64,000 nucleotides of DNA. Source: Elmis aenea. Taxonomy: Eukaryota; Arthropoda; Insecta; Coleoptera; Elmidae. Positions within the stretch are counted from its first letter, which is position 1. Every line of letters begins with the position of its first letter. The DNA is taken from contig OX393581.1 of NCBI GenBank assembly GCA_947652605.1, positions 10,854,640-10,918,639 on the forward strand. Direction: 5' to 3'. Shown here piece after piece: positions 23,750-35,316 of the stretch. The translations under genes were made by a program, and so were the position numbers. The notes under the pieces were generated by a model that was not told the origin of the DNA, made no database searches, and was given only the letters and a program-made list of their open reading frames with translations.

Positions 23750-24648
23750 GTCTCTTATATAATTAGGTTCAGATAACTGCCGTTAACAAGACGCCAAAAC
23801 AAAACAAACTTAATTACTATCACTAAAAACCAACTAAATCAATCTGCATAATCTTGTAACCCGATCTATGCCAGCGTGCACTAAAGTAAAAGGGGTTTCT
23901 GTCGTGCAATTAAACTTGCTATTAACAGGATTAAATGAGAGTCTAGCAGATTGATGTTACCTTTGATTAATGTCCTATTTCATAAGGCTTTAGGTTCAGC
24001 AACCGACATAGATTATCAGGGATGAATGAAGAGAGCACACAGATACAAGCTTTAGAATAAATAAGCTCAATAGCCTACAAAAAAAAGGCAAAGAGCTGGA
24101 CAGTTGATTCCATTTGGTCCAAGTAAAGCACGACATCTATTAGTGCCAAAGAGAAATGCCAAAGCATTGAGAGTCTCAAAAAGTATGTAGTAAGGTTAAT
24201 GATTAAAAATATTTAATTAATGGCATTGCATCTGGATCACAGATAAGAAGAAAAAAAACTGGAACAGGAATAGAAGACTAATGGGAAAACACCAACGCTG
24301 GAAAATGGAGCAATGACCAAAATTTGCCGATGGGATTTTGCAACAAATGAAACAATATTAGAGTAACGTATTTAATTTGCAGATAAAAACCCCATAAAAT
24401 AAAACAAAAATTGGTAATGTTTTGGTTCAATGGCTTTGACGTGTAATTTACATGTATCTTTATTGGGAAAGGGAGTATTTGATATGAACATGTTGTGTGG
24501 TTTAGCCAGCTAGATATTTCAGGATACATTAGTTAATTATTTGTATGTTTAAATTTAATATGAAATAAGCGTTTTCACAGTATCCCATGAACGTATAACA
24601 GTTAATGTAATGTACCTATAAAATATTTAAAATAAAGGTTTATCAAGA
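23750..24648. other. Non-coding stretch
   Basis: Nothing recognised on either strand. Confidence 0.4.
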
Positions 24649-24747
24649 CTATAGGTTTGTTCCAACAAGCGATTTAAAACCAATTCATGAATAAGTGCAT
24701 GAACTGGTTTATTTGCAAGCGAGAACTATGTACTAATAAATGTATGT

Positions 24748-25230
24748 ATGATGATGCTATACTATGGGCACTTTTACTCTAGAGTATCATATTCAATTAT
24801 CTTTTGGGGAGGTCACAGTAATCATTTGCACAGAATATTTCTATTACAAAAAAAAGTAATTAGAGCTGTTTTTCGTTTAGATTACATTTCCTCATGTAAG
24901 CCGATATTTGTTAAACATAAAATCTTAACATTACCATCACTTCTTATTTTAGAATCGTTAATGTTCATATTTAAAAATTATGACATAATATGTCAGAATA
25001 AATCGTACCATAGTTATAATACTAGACATGGTAGTGATCTCTCATTTCCTTTGCATAGGCTAACCAATTTTGAAAAATCACCTCTATATACTGCAATAAA
25101 ATTGTATAACCATTTACCTCCTACATATAAAGGTGCAATCAGGAAAAAGGGATTTGCTAAATTAGTGAAAGGGTTTTTGGTTGAAAACGCTTTCTACTCA
25201 CTAGATGAATATCTCGATCGTGATGTATGA
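24748..25230 (+). pseudogene. LINE ORF2 C-terminal end, open frame
   Basis: 160 codons without a stop, ending at TGA 25230. It covers the region after the reverse transcriptase: YSIIFWGG near residue 13-20, LLQKKVIRAVF (about 32-42), KILTLPSLLILESLMFIFKN (about 58-77), SYNTRHGSDLSFPLHR (about 89-104) and SPLYTAIKLYNHLP (about 111-124). Similar blocks (LQK+AIR, L.TL..LYI.E.L.F, YNTR, ..Y.G.KL+N.LP) characterise ORF2 C-termini of CR1/Jockey-group LINEs. The start ATG is an accident of truncation. The lack of lesions suggests a young insertion; it cannot act alone because the endonuclease and RT are missing. Confidence 0.85.
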
Positions 25231-25446
25231 TTTTCATTGGATTTTGGGATGTGGTTTTGTCCCTATATTTTATTTTATCTGTAATCTTGTTATAAATAAT
25301 TTTTTTTTTTTTTTTGTTGATGTTTTGTTAACGGCTTGTTTTGTTATTTGTTCTTTTTTTTTGTTGTCTATAATGTATTATTCAATGTTCTGCTGCTTTG
25401 ATCAGCAGCTTTTTGTCTCATGGCATTCTTTGTTTTGTGGACAATA

Positions 25447-25450
25447 AAGA

Positions 25451-25497
<47 letters not shown>
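25447..25497. repeat. (ATT)n microsatellite, LINE tail
   Basis: About 15 uninterrupted ATT units directly after the LINE polyadenylation-like signal. Confidence 0.95.
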
Positions 25498-25945
25498 GGC
25501 CAGTATTAGACGTTGTTGGAACGCTTCTACGTCTGGCCTAACTGTAAATGACATTTGTGTCTATTGGGTTCATGGAAATGCGCATCGCAAGGGTAAACAC
25601 CTTAAGAATCTAGTACTAAATGGGATTGGAAGGGCGATGCATAGTTACCAAAGCTCACTTTTGTTATGAACAGCGCATGCGTGTAACAATCCAAGCGCTA
25701 GTACATGCCTTCATTCGCGTACTGTTTTGACCGTACACTGACTAGTTCATGTATTAATTTTGTAACAGAAGGAACAGTCGACTAATCGTCAGGTGAACTA
25801 TCAGAGACTGTGTTGGAACGCGATATCGATACTGCGCAGAATCCTGATAGTACAAACCTTATAATGATCTAATCGCAAAGAATTAATTACAAGAGCGACT
25901 GATTTCTGACAACGAATGTACCATTCTAATTCATCAAATTATTTA

Positions 25946-26060
25946 TACCGGGTGGAATAAATTCGAATGTTTTACGGGTTTTTTCGGTTACCATAAAAGT
26001 TAGCGAAAACCTGATTTTGGTCTCTTGGGTTTTCTTTGAGATAATCACGCCAGATTTTTT
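25946..26060 (+). repeat. Left-end fragment of a CAGGGTG-like MITE
   Basis: Starts ATACCGGGTGGAATAAATTC and continues with GAATGTTTTACGGG...TCGGTTACC as at 17090-17205. No right end found. Confidence 0.5.
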
Positions 26061-26064
26061 ATAT

Positions 26065-26953
26065 CACTTTCCATTTTGGCACTACAGACCAAAAATTAAA
26101 TTTCATCGGACTTGAAAATTTGTTTTAACTTCTTTATACATAAAAATAGTACTAAACGTTAATTTATAATATATTACAACACTAATTTATATTTATACTT
26201 TTAACACTAATGATCGTGTTTTCATGTAGTAATTAACATATCAAAATAACATTAAACAGCAAAAATTTCCAATATAAGGTCAATAGTGTGTAGGTTAAAT
26301 ACACGAATAAGAAGGAATTTTATGGTGTAGATCAAGGGAAAACTTTTATATTGCCAGGTTATAATCTATGGCACAATTTGTCATAAAAAGGTTACACATT
26401 ATCGTCCATCAAAATGAAAGGTACAAAATGTGGAGCATTATTAAAGGTACACACGATAACTTAGACTACTTTTTACTTATAGCAGCGTGCTGTTTTTATT
26501 TCAACATCCGTTTAAGTCAAGCATTATAATCACTTTTAATTTTTCAATATCAATGCAGTTGAATTGCTTTAGGCACGGCAAACTGTATTTATGTTAAAGA
26601 AAAACTTCACCATTTTAAAAAATTCAGACGAATCATTTACTTTGCAGAAGGTGTAGCAATAAATAAGAGTTAATGAAATTTAATATTTCAACAGTAAAAC
26701 AGATTATATAGTTAAGAAGGTTTCTAAAATAATTGATTTCCTTGGTAAACTCCCTATTTTTACTAGAATTCTAATATAAAAAAGTATCATAGCACCTTAT
26801 ATTTGAATGCTGCTTTAGTATTTTATTTCTGGCGAATACTAACCGGCTTCCAAAACTGCTAAATAGGGCTATGAACATTATTTTTCAATGTTTCAGGTAG
26901 GTACGCCATAATTAATTACTCTAATGCTAGATACTTTACAGTGGCTTAGTATC
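26065..26953. other. AT-rich non-coding stretch
   Basis: Nothing recognised. Confidence 0.4.
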
Positions 26954-26961
26954 CAATAACA

Positions 26962-27165
26962 CAGTGTTTCTCAAACTTTTTACCCTAAGGACCCCTTCCA
27001 TAAATAAAAATTTGCAGAGGACCCCAATAAATTGTTTTGTAGATAATATTTTAGTCTGGAAAATAAATCTGAAAGATTTTCGAACATTATGCAAAGGCTT
27101 GGGGAACCCTTCAGAAAAATTCAGGGACCCCCAGGGGTCCTCGGACCACACTCTGAGAAACACTG
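26962..27165. mobile_element. hAT-type MITE with perfect 8-bp target duplication
   Basis: Ends CAGTGTTTCTCAAACTTTTT and inverted CTCTGAGAAACACTG, with subterminal GGACCCC on both sides. CAATAACA flanks exactly on both sides (26954-26961, 27166-27173). No coding capacity. Confidence 0.94.
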
Positions 27166-27173
27166 CAATAACA

Positions 27174-29628
27174 GATTGTGTTTTATACAACTATTTTCAT
27201 TTTCAAAATTATAAATAACCTGCTTCCAAATAACACATAGAAGAGCCACTATTGGGATCTCGTAAAAGGTAAGAGCTACAAAGAAGCTTAAATTAGACAA
27301 ATTTCTCCCTTTTCTGAAACCTAATCAGTGTTTTAAAAAAGTTCCATGGCATGCCTGATAATAAACAAAAATCAAAATGGGCATTTTTTTTAAATTTTTT
27401 AAAGCACTGTAAAATAAAAACATTCATTTGTTTCAATATTGTTTAAATTCTTAGATAAATAACAAACTTGCACCTTTTTAAATGGAAACCATAGTTGGCT
27501 ATGACCTCATGAAGATGTAATTTTACCATTCTTACGTTCAACTATTGGAAGAAGTTAAATATTTTAGACCAAACCCAACAAATTTTTTTTAAGCTAGCAA
27601 AACTACACGGAACGCATCTCTTTACAGATTCAATTATATCTATGGGTTCTTCATCTACGGGCTGAACGTTTTCACAAATAAAAATATGTAAAACAGACAA
27701 ATCTCCAACTGCGCTAAAACTTGTTGAACGCGTAAGAACAATAGCTAAATCTCTGTAGATTACTATAAGAATTACAGCAAGCGTAAAGACAATGGTTTAT
27801 TCCTTGGATGTTGAAAAAACCTCTTAGAATGAGGATTGCACTAAAGCACAAAGAACAAAAATATAGAGATGAGCCATGCATAAAGTACAAGAAAATTTTC
27901 AAGGTAAACACTAACGAATTTTCTGGGAAAAAAAACTGCGATAGCTTAAAAATTACTGACATTAATGAATATATGCAAGTGTAATTAAAATCACTTCTTA
28001 AAGAAATGCATTCTAGTTTCTAGACTATCTAGACTCTTTCAAGTCTCCATAAATAGATTATTTTTTTACTCACAGTTATCAACTTTTCAGGAGCTAGTTA
28101 ATGATGTAACTTAACTGTTTTCAGGCAAAGATCTGAATAAAACTGAGGACCAACCAGAACTACACTAGTAATTCGACCTATTAATTATAAATGTGAATGA
28201 TTTATACAATTTTGTACCTACCACAAGAACTGTCCTTTGTGAACCATTCTAATTTAACTAAAATTCACGAAACACTTTTCGTTTACTTATTTTTTGTTTA
28301 ATATACTTCCAGAATCGATCGCGAGATGCGAACAGCCCACTTATCCACCCCTGATTAATCTTCTTCACTTCAAGAGAGTTTTTAAATTGATTAAATCCAT
28401 TACAATCTTATTAAGAGATAATAAATAACTGAAGTGACTTTCAAGACCTCGAGATAAGTTTTAATTTTTCCATTTTTACATTCAACCATCTCAAATACAG
28501 ATAGGATCTTCCGAAACTTGCTTTCTTTAAGCTCATCATAGCTAAGATGGGGAATGATAATTATCATAAGTACATAAAATGATCCCAACTTCCTGTGTTT
28601 AAAACTTGGCAATTCCGTTTATGGACGTTTTAAGTTACACATCTGTTAAAGCACAGCTTGGATAATATTTATTTTTTCCTCGAAAACGACGAGCAAGCAA
28701 AAATAGCAAACGGAAATAAGCTTCACAAAGGTTTATTCGGTCAGGGAGTTCTGCCAAGGGAACTTCGATCAATGGTGGGGAAACTCCACATCAGCTACTT
28801 CGAATACACGGGCCAACGGCAATAACTTGTCCCGCAGAAAAACAAAGCACGAGCAGGGAAATGTTGGTTCACCACATCTACATAAAATATATAAAACTTT
28901 ACAAGAGACATTTTTAAAACGGCGAGGTAAGTTTATCGTTTATAGGGAGACCGTATCGAGTTGTAACACAAAAATGAAAATTTTATCACTTCGCCAACAA
29001 CTGCCTGTTCCACGGCGAAAAGTGTTCAAGACGATCAGCATAAAGCGCTCACTCGATTTGTGGTCTTATTCGGAAAGATAAAAAAGAAACTTGCGACAAT
29101 AGGATTCGGAATATATCAACCGGAAAACAAAACAGCATCAAATATTCTGGAACCGCTACGGTTCCGGCTTTATTAACAAAACATCGAACGAATTTCTTGC
29201 AGTTCGTGCACAATTGATTTCCTTCTTTTGGTGGAAATTCCTATTGTTCTCTAGATTAATATTGCAACGTAGAAATTGAGATTTTCTCATTACAGCTGAG
29301 GAGATTAATTGAAATCATCAAAGGCTTATTAAAAATAATAAAAGCGAAACGTTCTTTGATCGAAGTTTCATCTTTAAAAATCGCAGACGTTAAAATATCT
29401 ACGTCAACTGCACAAAAACGTAAAAGCCTGTGCTACTGTAGAGAGATGCATTTTAATTATTAACTGTTTATACTTCATTCGTTTTACATTAATTTTTTAA
29501 ATTAAAATGCATATTAGCAATCAGAACTTTTTCATAGATGTACCTATACTAAAATTAGTTCTATGAGATAACTGAATGGCGTTTCTTGTCACGAGGGGAA
29601 GTCCATCCTTCGATGTCATTCCGCTGGA
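27174..29628. other. Non-coding stretch with a possible exon-like patch
   Basis: No gene recognised. 28690-28925 is GC-richer and ends in GAG|GTAAGT, which fits a splice donor, with CGGTCAG|GGAG upstream as a possible acceptor. The peptide in between matches nothing I know. 27480-27500 (AATGGAAACCATAGTTGGC) resembles the inner arm of the foldback element at 14204. Confidence 0.3.
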
Positions 29629-29631
29629 GAC

Positions 29632-30405
29632 TTATTATTATCTTAGCTCATTTGGCCACATCCCATTAAGGTGTCCCGAATTTACCACCTGAGTAAGGTC
29701 CGACGCTCGCTCATTGGGATGGCTTTGAAGTCTGTCAAAGTTTTTCTCGGCGCTTCTTCCACGTTCGTCTTCTATGAACAGTATGATTAAGTCAGTATGT
29801 GAGGTAATGTTAGCTACATACCATGAAGCTCCTGTTTTGCCTTGGAATCTTTGTATGATATTTACATTCGACTTACTTAAGCTTCCCCATAACTCTCTCC
29901 CGTAAGTCCATGCTGGTTTGATTACTGCTCCGTGCAGTAGGATCTTGTTTTCCAGTGATTATGATGATCTTTTTCCAAAGAGCCAATACATTTTCTTTAT
30001 TTTTAAGTCTATTCTTTCCTTTTTTTGTTTGATGTGTTTTTTCCACGTTAATGTATTATCGAGATAGAGTCCTAAATATTTAGCTTCGTTTGCTCTTGGA
30101 ATCTGCATGTTATTTAGTTGTATTGGTGGGCATTCGAAGCGTTTCAAGGTGTGTGTACATGTGTACTTTTCGATTCCATGACTTTGATTCTTCATTTACT
30201 TAGCCACTTTTGTAGTAGGTCGACGTGGATTTGCAATCCTGTAGCGGCTATGTCTGGGTTCTTGTGTCGACTTAAAATCACCATCATCTGCAAATTTCCC
30301 CAAGTAGGTGTTTTGCGTATGTCTGAAGTGTATATTGTGTATAGTAAGGGCCCAAGGCCACTTCCCTGTGGTACTCCAGATTTGATAGAGCAGATTTCGG
30401 AGTAT
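29632..30405 (-). pseudogene. Jockey-like LINE reverse transcriptase fragment
   Basis: On the minus strand the 5' end reads SGVPQGSGLGPLLYTIYTSD (RT motif 4), directly before where the FADD box should be; that box is damaged. Then EAKYLGLYLDNTLTWKKHIK and KKMYWLFGKRSS (29959-30195), followed in other frames by KPAWTYGRELWGSLSKSNVN and IIQRFQGK. YLG..LD..LTWKKHI, YWL.GRKS and P.WTYGIQLWG..KKSN are landmarks of Jockey-clade ORF2. The ending (HPNERASDLTQV) runs to about 29632. Stops and frameshifts make it non-functional. A relative of the same clade is on the plus strand at 38961-39560. Confidence 0.87.
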
Positions 30406-30409
30406 TAAT

Positions 30410-31955
30410 TACCATACTTAATCTGGAAGTATCGCCCGGAGAGGCAGGACTTTAGAAGTAAGTAATACTCACTTGGCATGTGTGTTTTAATTTTGTAGAG
30501 AATGATATTAAAATCATAAATACAGCAAAAAACAGTTTTGAGAACTTAACGCAAATTTTTTTATTACCCAAATTTAATCAACTTCACAAAAAACTATTAC
30601 CCTAACTTCTATTCCCATAAAAAAAGTCGATACCATTGTAAATAAAAACGATAACAGTCTAATAACAAGTTATTAAAAACGCAAATTCGTTATCGCAGAC
30701 TTTTACAAGCGACACACCGTTATCAAAGTCTGATTTTTTTATAACCTTGTATTATTTCAAGCTTTATTTTATGTGTTATAGACAAATCTACTCCATGCTA
30801 GCGTAATACAATTGGTATAAATAAATAAATAAATACATTGAGTAAAAATTCACGTAAAGCTACAAGCGTTTAGACGCCAGGAAAGCGTAAAAACGAAATT
30901 ATCTCTCATGCAAGAATGGCTTCTATACTCGGAATATAATTAAATTCGTTATTACTTTCAATTTAGGTTATAAATTTGATTAAAAGGACGCTAACAAAAG
31001 AAAATAAACAATAACGAATGATTATGATTAAAAGTGTTTGACTTGGCATGCAAAATAAAGCTTTATGCTTTTTCCAGGATAAATAAACTCGACAATAGAG
31101 ACACAATCAAATTAGATATTTATGAAATAGTTTATGAAAATGCCCAAAATCCTGAAATACAGAAATGGTTTTATCGACAACAAAATAAATAATTTTCTAA
31201 AATAAATAGTTCATATTAATAACTTTTTACTACTAAATAAATTAAATTAATGAAATTTATAATTTAACGCCATGCTCCTGATTTAATACGAGTCTCAATT
31301 TGTAATATTACCAAGTGCTATTACGTTTCCATCAGAATACTTCATTCCTCGTCGTTTAGACTGTACAGCGCCAAATAAAATCTGATGTAAACTGTGACAT
31401 AATCCGTGAAGTCTAAAAAACTATTTTAAAAGTTTTATAGCAACTGTTCGTTTCACAATTTTTTCTTCGATTTATCTGTAATCCATTTTGACTTTTATAA
31501 GACCATTGGTTTATTCGCTAAATTGTTCATTTCTCAAATCTCTTTAATTAATTGACCCTATTCCTTTTGGTCCTAGTTGTTTGAGTTCATGTGCACTTCA
31601 TCCCCTCCAAATTTATAATATATTCATACATTCCTTTACAAGTACCGTAAGATGGGAGAGTTCAGCCAACTTTTAATTTCAACATAACAAATAAATAATG
31701 CAAACGGTATAAAGGCAATCAATTTTAAATGTTATATTATGATGGGTAAATTGTAGTGTTTAAAATAATCAATTGTGCAACACCTTCACTTATTTAAACA
31801 ATTAAGTGTTGATGTGTGTTGCATTACATGTTGATACAAAAAAATGAAACATTGCAGATTATATTTAAGATTTTTATGCACACATTTTTTTAGCAAGAAA
31901 ATAGTACAGGACAAGAGGAAACAAGCCAATTTAATTTAAAATGTAATACGAACAC
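30410..31955. other. AT-rich non-coding stretch
   Basis: No coding signal. Short (AAAT)n run at about 30818-30834. Confidence 0.45.
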
Positions 31956-31957
31956 TA

Positions 31958-32135
31958 AAAAACGAGCCGTAGACGAGTCCTGAAAGCATACGATACGATA
32001 CCAAAATCACTATCATCACCATCCATAATTAAACAATAACTTAACAAACTACAGGTGAAAACTCGCTTGTTTAACAGCGCAAATCAACAAAATAACTCAT
32101 TACCATGGCAACGAGCTACTTTCCAACTTAGGCCG
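31958..32135 (-). repeat. Dispersed repeat, copy 2 (relative of 2810-3060)
   Basis: Reverse complement of the copy at 2810-3060, from CGAGCCGTAGACGAGTCCTG to TCATTACCATGGCAA. It lacks the roughly 70-bp segment present in copy 1. TCATTACCATG.CAAC recurs at 32148, so a short local duplication is present. Confidence 0.7.
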
Positions 32136-32139
32136 GTAA

Positions 32140-32475
32140 AGACAACTCATTACCATGACAACCTGGGCCAGTAAAGATTGTATTTAAAAATTAATCGGAA
32201 ACGACTGATTTTCTGGATGGACGCAGAAAAAAGAAGTTATGTTATTAGTGTCAACAGCTATTTTATTGAAGTTTGATTAGTGCTTATTAAAAGCTTTTAT
32301 TCTACTTCACGTTTGTTTGTTTAAGTCAAATCTTGTAACTCAATTTTAATCCACTTCTACATATCTGATTGACTTGAAATTTTGCATGAATACATGGTCT
32401 CCGTGACAATACAGTTTAACACTTTTCTAGAATCAAAATTCAAGATAGCGGCTCCAATCGGACAATTTTTGTCAT
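32140..32475. other. Non-coding stretch
   Basis: Nothing recognised except a GGACGCAGAAAAAAG motif at 32219 also seen inside the repeat copy at 2963. Confidence 0.4.
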
Positions 32476-32478
32476 ATA

Positions 32479-33128
32479 CAGGGTGTTTCTTAAATATTGC
32501 GAAAAAAGATTAGGTGGTGATTCCTTATCGAAAATTAAGGGGGGTTTTTCTTTTTTTTTCCCTTAAACGTCTTCGTTCGAAGTTACACCCCCCTAAAGGG
32601 GAGCGGTAAAATTAGGTTTTTATTTTATTTCTCAAATTTAGATTAATGTAGGAGAATGATATTTGGTACATGTTTTATACTTATTAAAAGGTTCCCATAG
32701 TAAAATTTTTAATGATCTCCCACCTTCACAGGGGGCTGAAAAGTGCGACCCTGTTGTTTTTTTTAACAGAACTTTTTGGTGGGTTAACATTTTTTTATTC
32801 TTTAGTTTTTCTCTTAAAACCTACAGTTTTTGTGTAAAAAACAAAATAAGTAAACATGAACCATCAAATATTCCAATATAAAACGATTTATTTTGGTGGT
32901 TGCCATAGTTTGTCGCACTTTTCAGCCCCCTGTGAAGGTGGGAGATGATGGAAAATATTACTATGGGAAACCTTTTAATAAGAATAAAACATCTACCAAG
33001 TATCATTCTCCTACATTTATCCAAACTTGACAAATAAAATAAAAACTTAATTTTACCGCTCACCTTTAGACGGGCGTAACTCCGAAAGGAGACGTCTAAG
33101 ATTATTGCAATATTTAAGAAACACCCTG
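32479..33128. mobile_element. Foldback element with arms of about 230-270 bp
   Basis: Starts CAGGGTGTTTCTTAAATATT and ends with the exact inverted AATATTTAAGAAACACCCTG. Inner arms pair over TGTAGGAGAATGATA, TTATTAAAAGGTT and TCTCCCACCTTCACAGGGGG. The right arm lacks about 55 bp present in the left arm (AAAATTAAGGGGGG region). TATA outside both ends. A lone arm of the same family is at 56490-56637. Confidence 0.9.
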
Positions 33129-33129
33129 T

Positions 33130-34086
33130 ATAGTATGACTCGGCGCAAATTCGATATCTATAGGTTTTCTGGGGTCAAAATTTAGGAATGTAGAATAGCT
33201 GTGCTAATATAGCGAAGATGGCTAAAATGGAAATTTTAAGTAAAAAACTTTTTGAAAACAAGCTTTTATTAAAATATACTAAAAAGAAAATAAATTTTCC
33301 TAAAAGCTTGTCGCGGGAAGTTCATAGGTATTTATTCGATTCTATTTTTGTCCTCGACTCTAAAAAGAAAAAATTATTTTTACACGCGAAATATCATATT
33401 ATAAAAGATATTTGGCAACAGCAAAGCAATAAAATACTCGTAGTAATAATTTTGCAACCCTAAAACGAATTTCAATTTTTTGATCAATTTCCCCCTCTGA
33501 TATTCAACTAAAAAACTCCTTTCGTCCAAGTCAAGCTTCTTTTGATGTTCCTTGTATCATAAAGCAATACTTATTGCATATCAACTCCTAAGATATACAT
33601 AACACAGTCACATATATAAGCGTTAGTACCGACAACAAGGTAATAAACTTCCATTATTGGCAAAGGGAGGTCGTATCTCATTTTCCTTTGTGTCAAGTTT
33701 TCAATCTCAATACCAGTTCCGCCGTCGCTGGAACACTCTGAATTGCGGCGTTCGTCTCACAACGTGGACGTGGCCTGATTTTATTATATCGTCGACAAAT
33801 ATTCACCGGCTCCCAACATCAATAATGACGCTCTTGGCCTAATAATGATCGCATGAACTTAACAGAACCACACAGGAAATCAAAATACTTCACTAACAAT
33901 GCTATACTGCATGTGGAATATTCAAGCACAGAAGGGCCTCGCGTTTTAAATTACATGCAAATTCGAAACGCAATTGTAATTTAGAGAAAATAGTATTATC
34001 ATCAAATTAGATAAAGTTGAAAGGCGAATATTAAGTAAAGGCTGTAAATTTAATGCGAGATTCTCAAATAAATAGACCTATATATA
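33130..34086. other. Non-coding stretch
   Basis: The frame 33218-33463 starts with ATG but shows no recognisable domain. No repeat found. Confidence 0.35.
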
Positions 34087-34088
34087 GA

Positions 34089-34738
34089 GTGTGGCAATTA
34101 AGTTCCGCGACTGATACTTTCGGAGACGCATGAAAAGTTGGAAAATTTAAATATGGAATGTTCAAATCTGAAAAATGTAAAGATAGAATCATTCAGATCT
34201 TGAATCGTTCAACGTTGAAATCACTCAACGCAGGAATCATGCAACGATGGAACCATAGACGCCAAGAATTATTCATCACGAATTTTACCCAAAGGATAAA
34301 TAGCGAAAAGCGAAGTTTATGCAGAGGTCGTGAACGATTAAGAGAGAATTTTTCAGGTTTGGTTCGCAAGAACACGTCGTGGTTTCTGCTCCACGACAAT
34401 GCACCAGCACACACGTTCATTGTTGCGTCGCATTTGTTGCCTAAGAAGAAGGCTGCCTTGATAGAAAATCCACCCTCCCTAATCTCAGCTACTGATATTT
34501 TCTTTATTTCCAGAGCAGCAACTGAAAAAGTTGAAAGGACGAAGGTTCGATGATGTATACCAATCATTCGAAAAAGCGTCACAAGTGTTCCAGAAAAAGC
34601 AATTTTTAAAAGTTTCTAATCACTACGAGAGATGTAAATAATGTATTAATCAATGTTCAACGATCGCCTTAACAAAATTGTCGCGTCACGTAGGAAAGTT
34701 TTTATTATTTGTGTAGTCCCGGAACCTAATTGTCACAC
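34089..34738 (+). mobile_element. Internally deleted mariner (DD34D-like) element
   Basis: Inverted ends GTGTGGCAATTAAGTTCCGC (left) and inverted CCCGGAACCTAATTGTCACAC (right; the reverse complement begins GTGTGACAATTAGGTTCC). The interior holds the second half of a mariner transposase. At about 650 bp it is half the usual 1.3 kb, so the first half was lost. Confidence 0.85.
34158..34639 (+). pseudogene. Mariner transposase C-terminal half
   Basis: The frame 34158-34553 carries GRERLRENFSGLVRKNTSWF then LLHDNAPAHT, the second catalytic aspartate block of mariner transposases (family: WFLLHDNAPAHTS). The region of the third aspartate (YSPDLAP.DFFLFP in the family) is degraded. A second frame then continues SLFPEQQLKKLKGRRF and VYQSFEKASQVFQKKQF, to a stop at 34639, matching the usual C-terminus (LK..L+GRRF...). 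The first aspartate and the DNA-binding helices are missing. One frameshift near 34500. It cannot encode an active transposase. Confidence 0.85.
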
Positions 34739-34739
34739 A

Positions 34740-35030
34740 AGTGTACACTTGTCTATTTCATTTTGTTTGATTCTCTGTAATCGTTCAATTTACATTGCAA
34801 ACAGGTAACACAATTGTCGTGCTTCATGAAATTAATTAATTTAATTGTTTACCACTCGATGCGATAAATTATTCATGTTAGAAGCAATAAAACCAATCGA
34901 TAAACGGACAGCTGTCACGAGACATGGTTTAAGACGCCTGAACAAACTTCAGAATTAAAAAATATGTATGCGCGAACAGCAATACGATATTGTAACTAAG
35001 TAATAGAGTGAAAGACAGTTACAAAAATTG
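34740..35030. other. Non-coding spacer
   Basis: Nothing recognised between the mariner derivative and the hAT MITE. Confidence 0.4.
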
Positions 35031-35042
35031 TACTACTTAAGA

Positions 35043-35316
35043 CAGTGGTTTCCAACCTGTCGGGCGCGCCCCCCTAAGGGGGCCCGAGACTATTGCAAGG
35101 GGGGCGCGCAGCTGTTACCAAAATATCATTTTTGAATACAAACACACAAAAAGAACTTTGTTTATACAGAATATGGTATATTGTTTTGTAGCCCATTAAA
35201 GAATTATTATGTCAGAACAGTATTTATGAAATTAGATTGTTACGAAAAGTGAGGGGGGCGCAAAAATTTTTTTATGAAAAAGGGGGGCGGAGGTACAAAA
35301 AGGTTGGAAACCACTG
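35043..35316. mobile_element. hAT-type MITE with perfect 8-bp target duplication
   Basis: Ends CAGTGGTTTCCAACCTGTCG and inverted AGGTTGGAAACCACTG; GC-rich subterminal blocks GGGCGCGCCCCCC and GGGGGGCGGAGG. ACTTAAGA is present exactly on both sides (35035-35042, 35317-35324). No coding sequence. Confidence 0.95.

Larger units (their letters stand above)
24745..25497 (+). mobile_element. 5'-truncated CR1/Jockey-like LINE insertion with (ATT)n tail
   Basis: Begins abruptly inside the TIR repeat, contains the last 160 codons of a LINE ORF2, then a short 3' UTR, AATAAAG at 25443 and an (ATT)n tail of about 45 bp. The host repeat resumes at ATTGGCCAGTATTAG. The uninterrupted AATAAATGTATTGGCCAG at 45701-45718 shows the pre-insertion state. 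Confidence 0.9.
24653..25859. mobile_element. TIR repeat (copy 1) split by a LINE
   Basis: Outer ends are AGGTTTGTTCCAACAAGC at the left and inverted AGTACAAACCT at the right; the fuller right end survives in copy 2 (45625-46100). TAT lies outside both ends, which would suit a 3-bp duplication. The sequence aligns with copy 2 except for about 750 bp of LINE inserted after AATAAATGTA (about 24744). No coding capacity. Superfamily uncertain. Confidence 0.78.

Noticed and set aside
25447..25497. (ATT)n tract as an independent microsatellite locus
   Set aside because: It directly follows a LINE 3' UTR with AATAAA and is explained as the LINE tail.
28700..28925. Exon ending at GAG|GTAAGT
   Set aside because: The donor is a good match, but the peptide has no family and there is no partner exon, so it is only mentioned in the region note.
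34193..34582. Minus-strand 129-codon frame
   Set aside because: Shadow of the mariner transposase fragment on the plus strand (LLHDNAPAHT).
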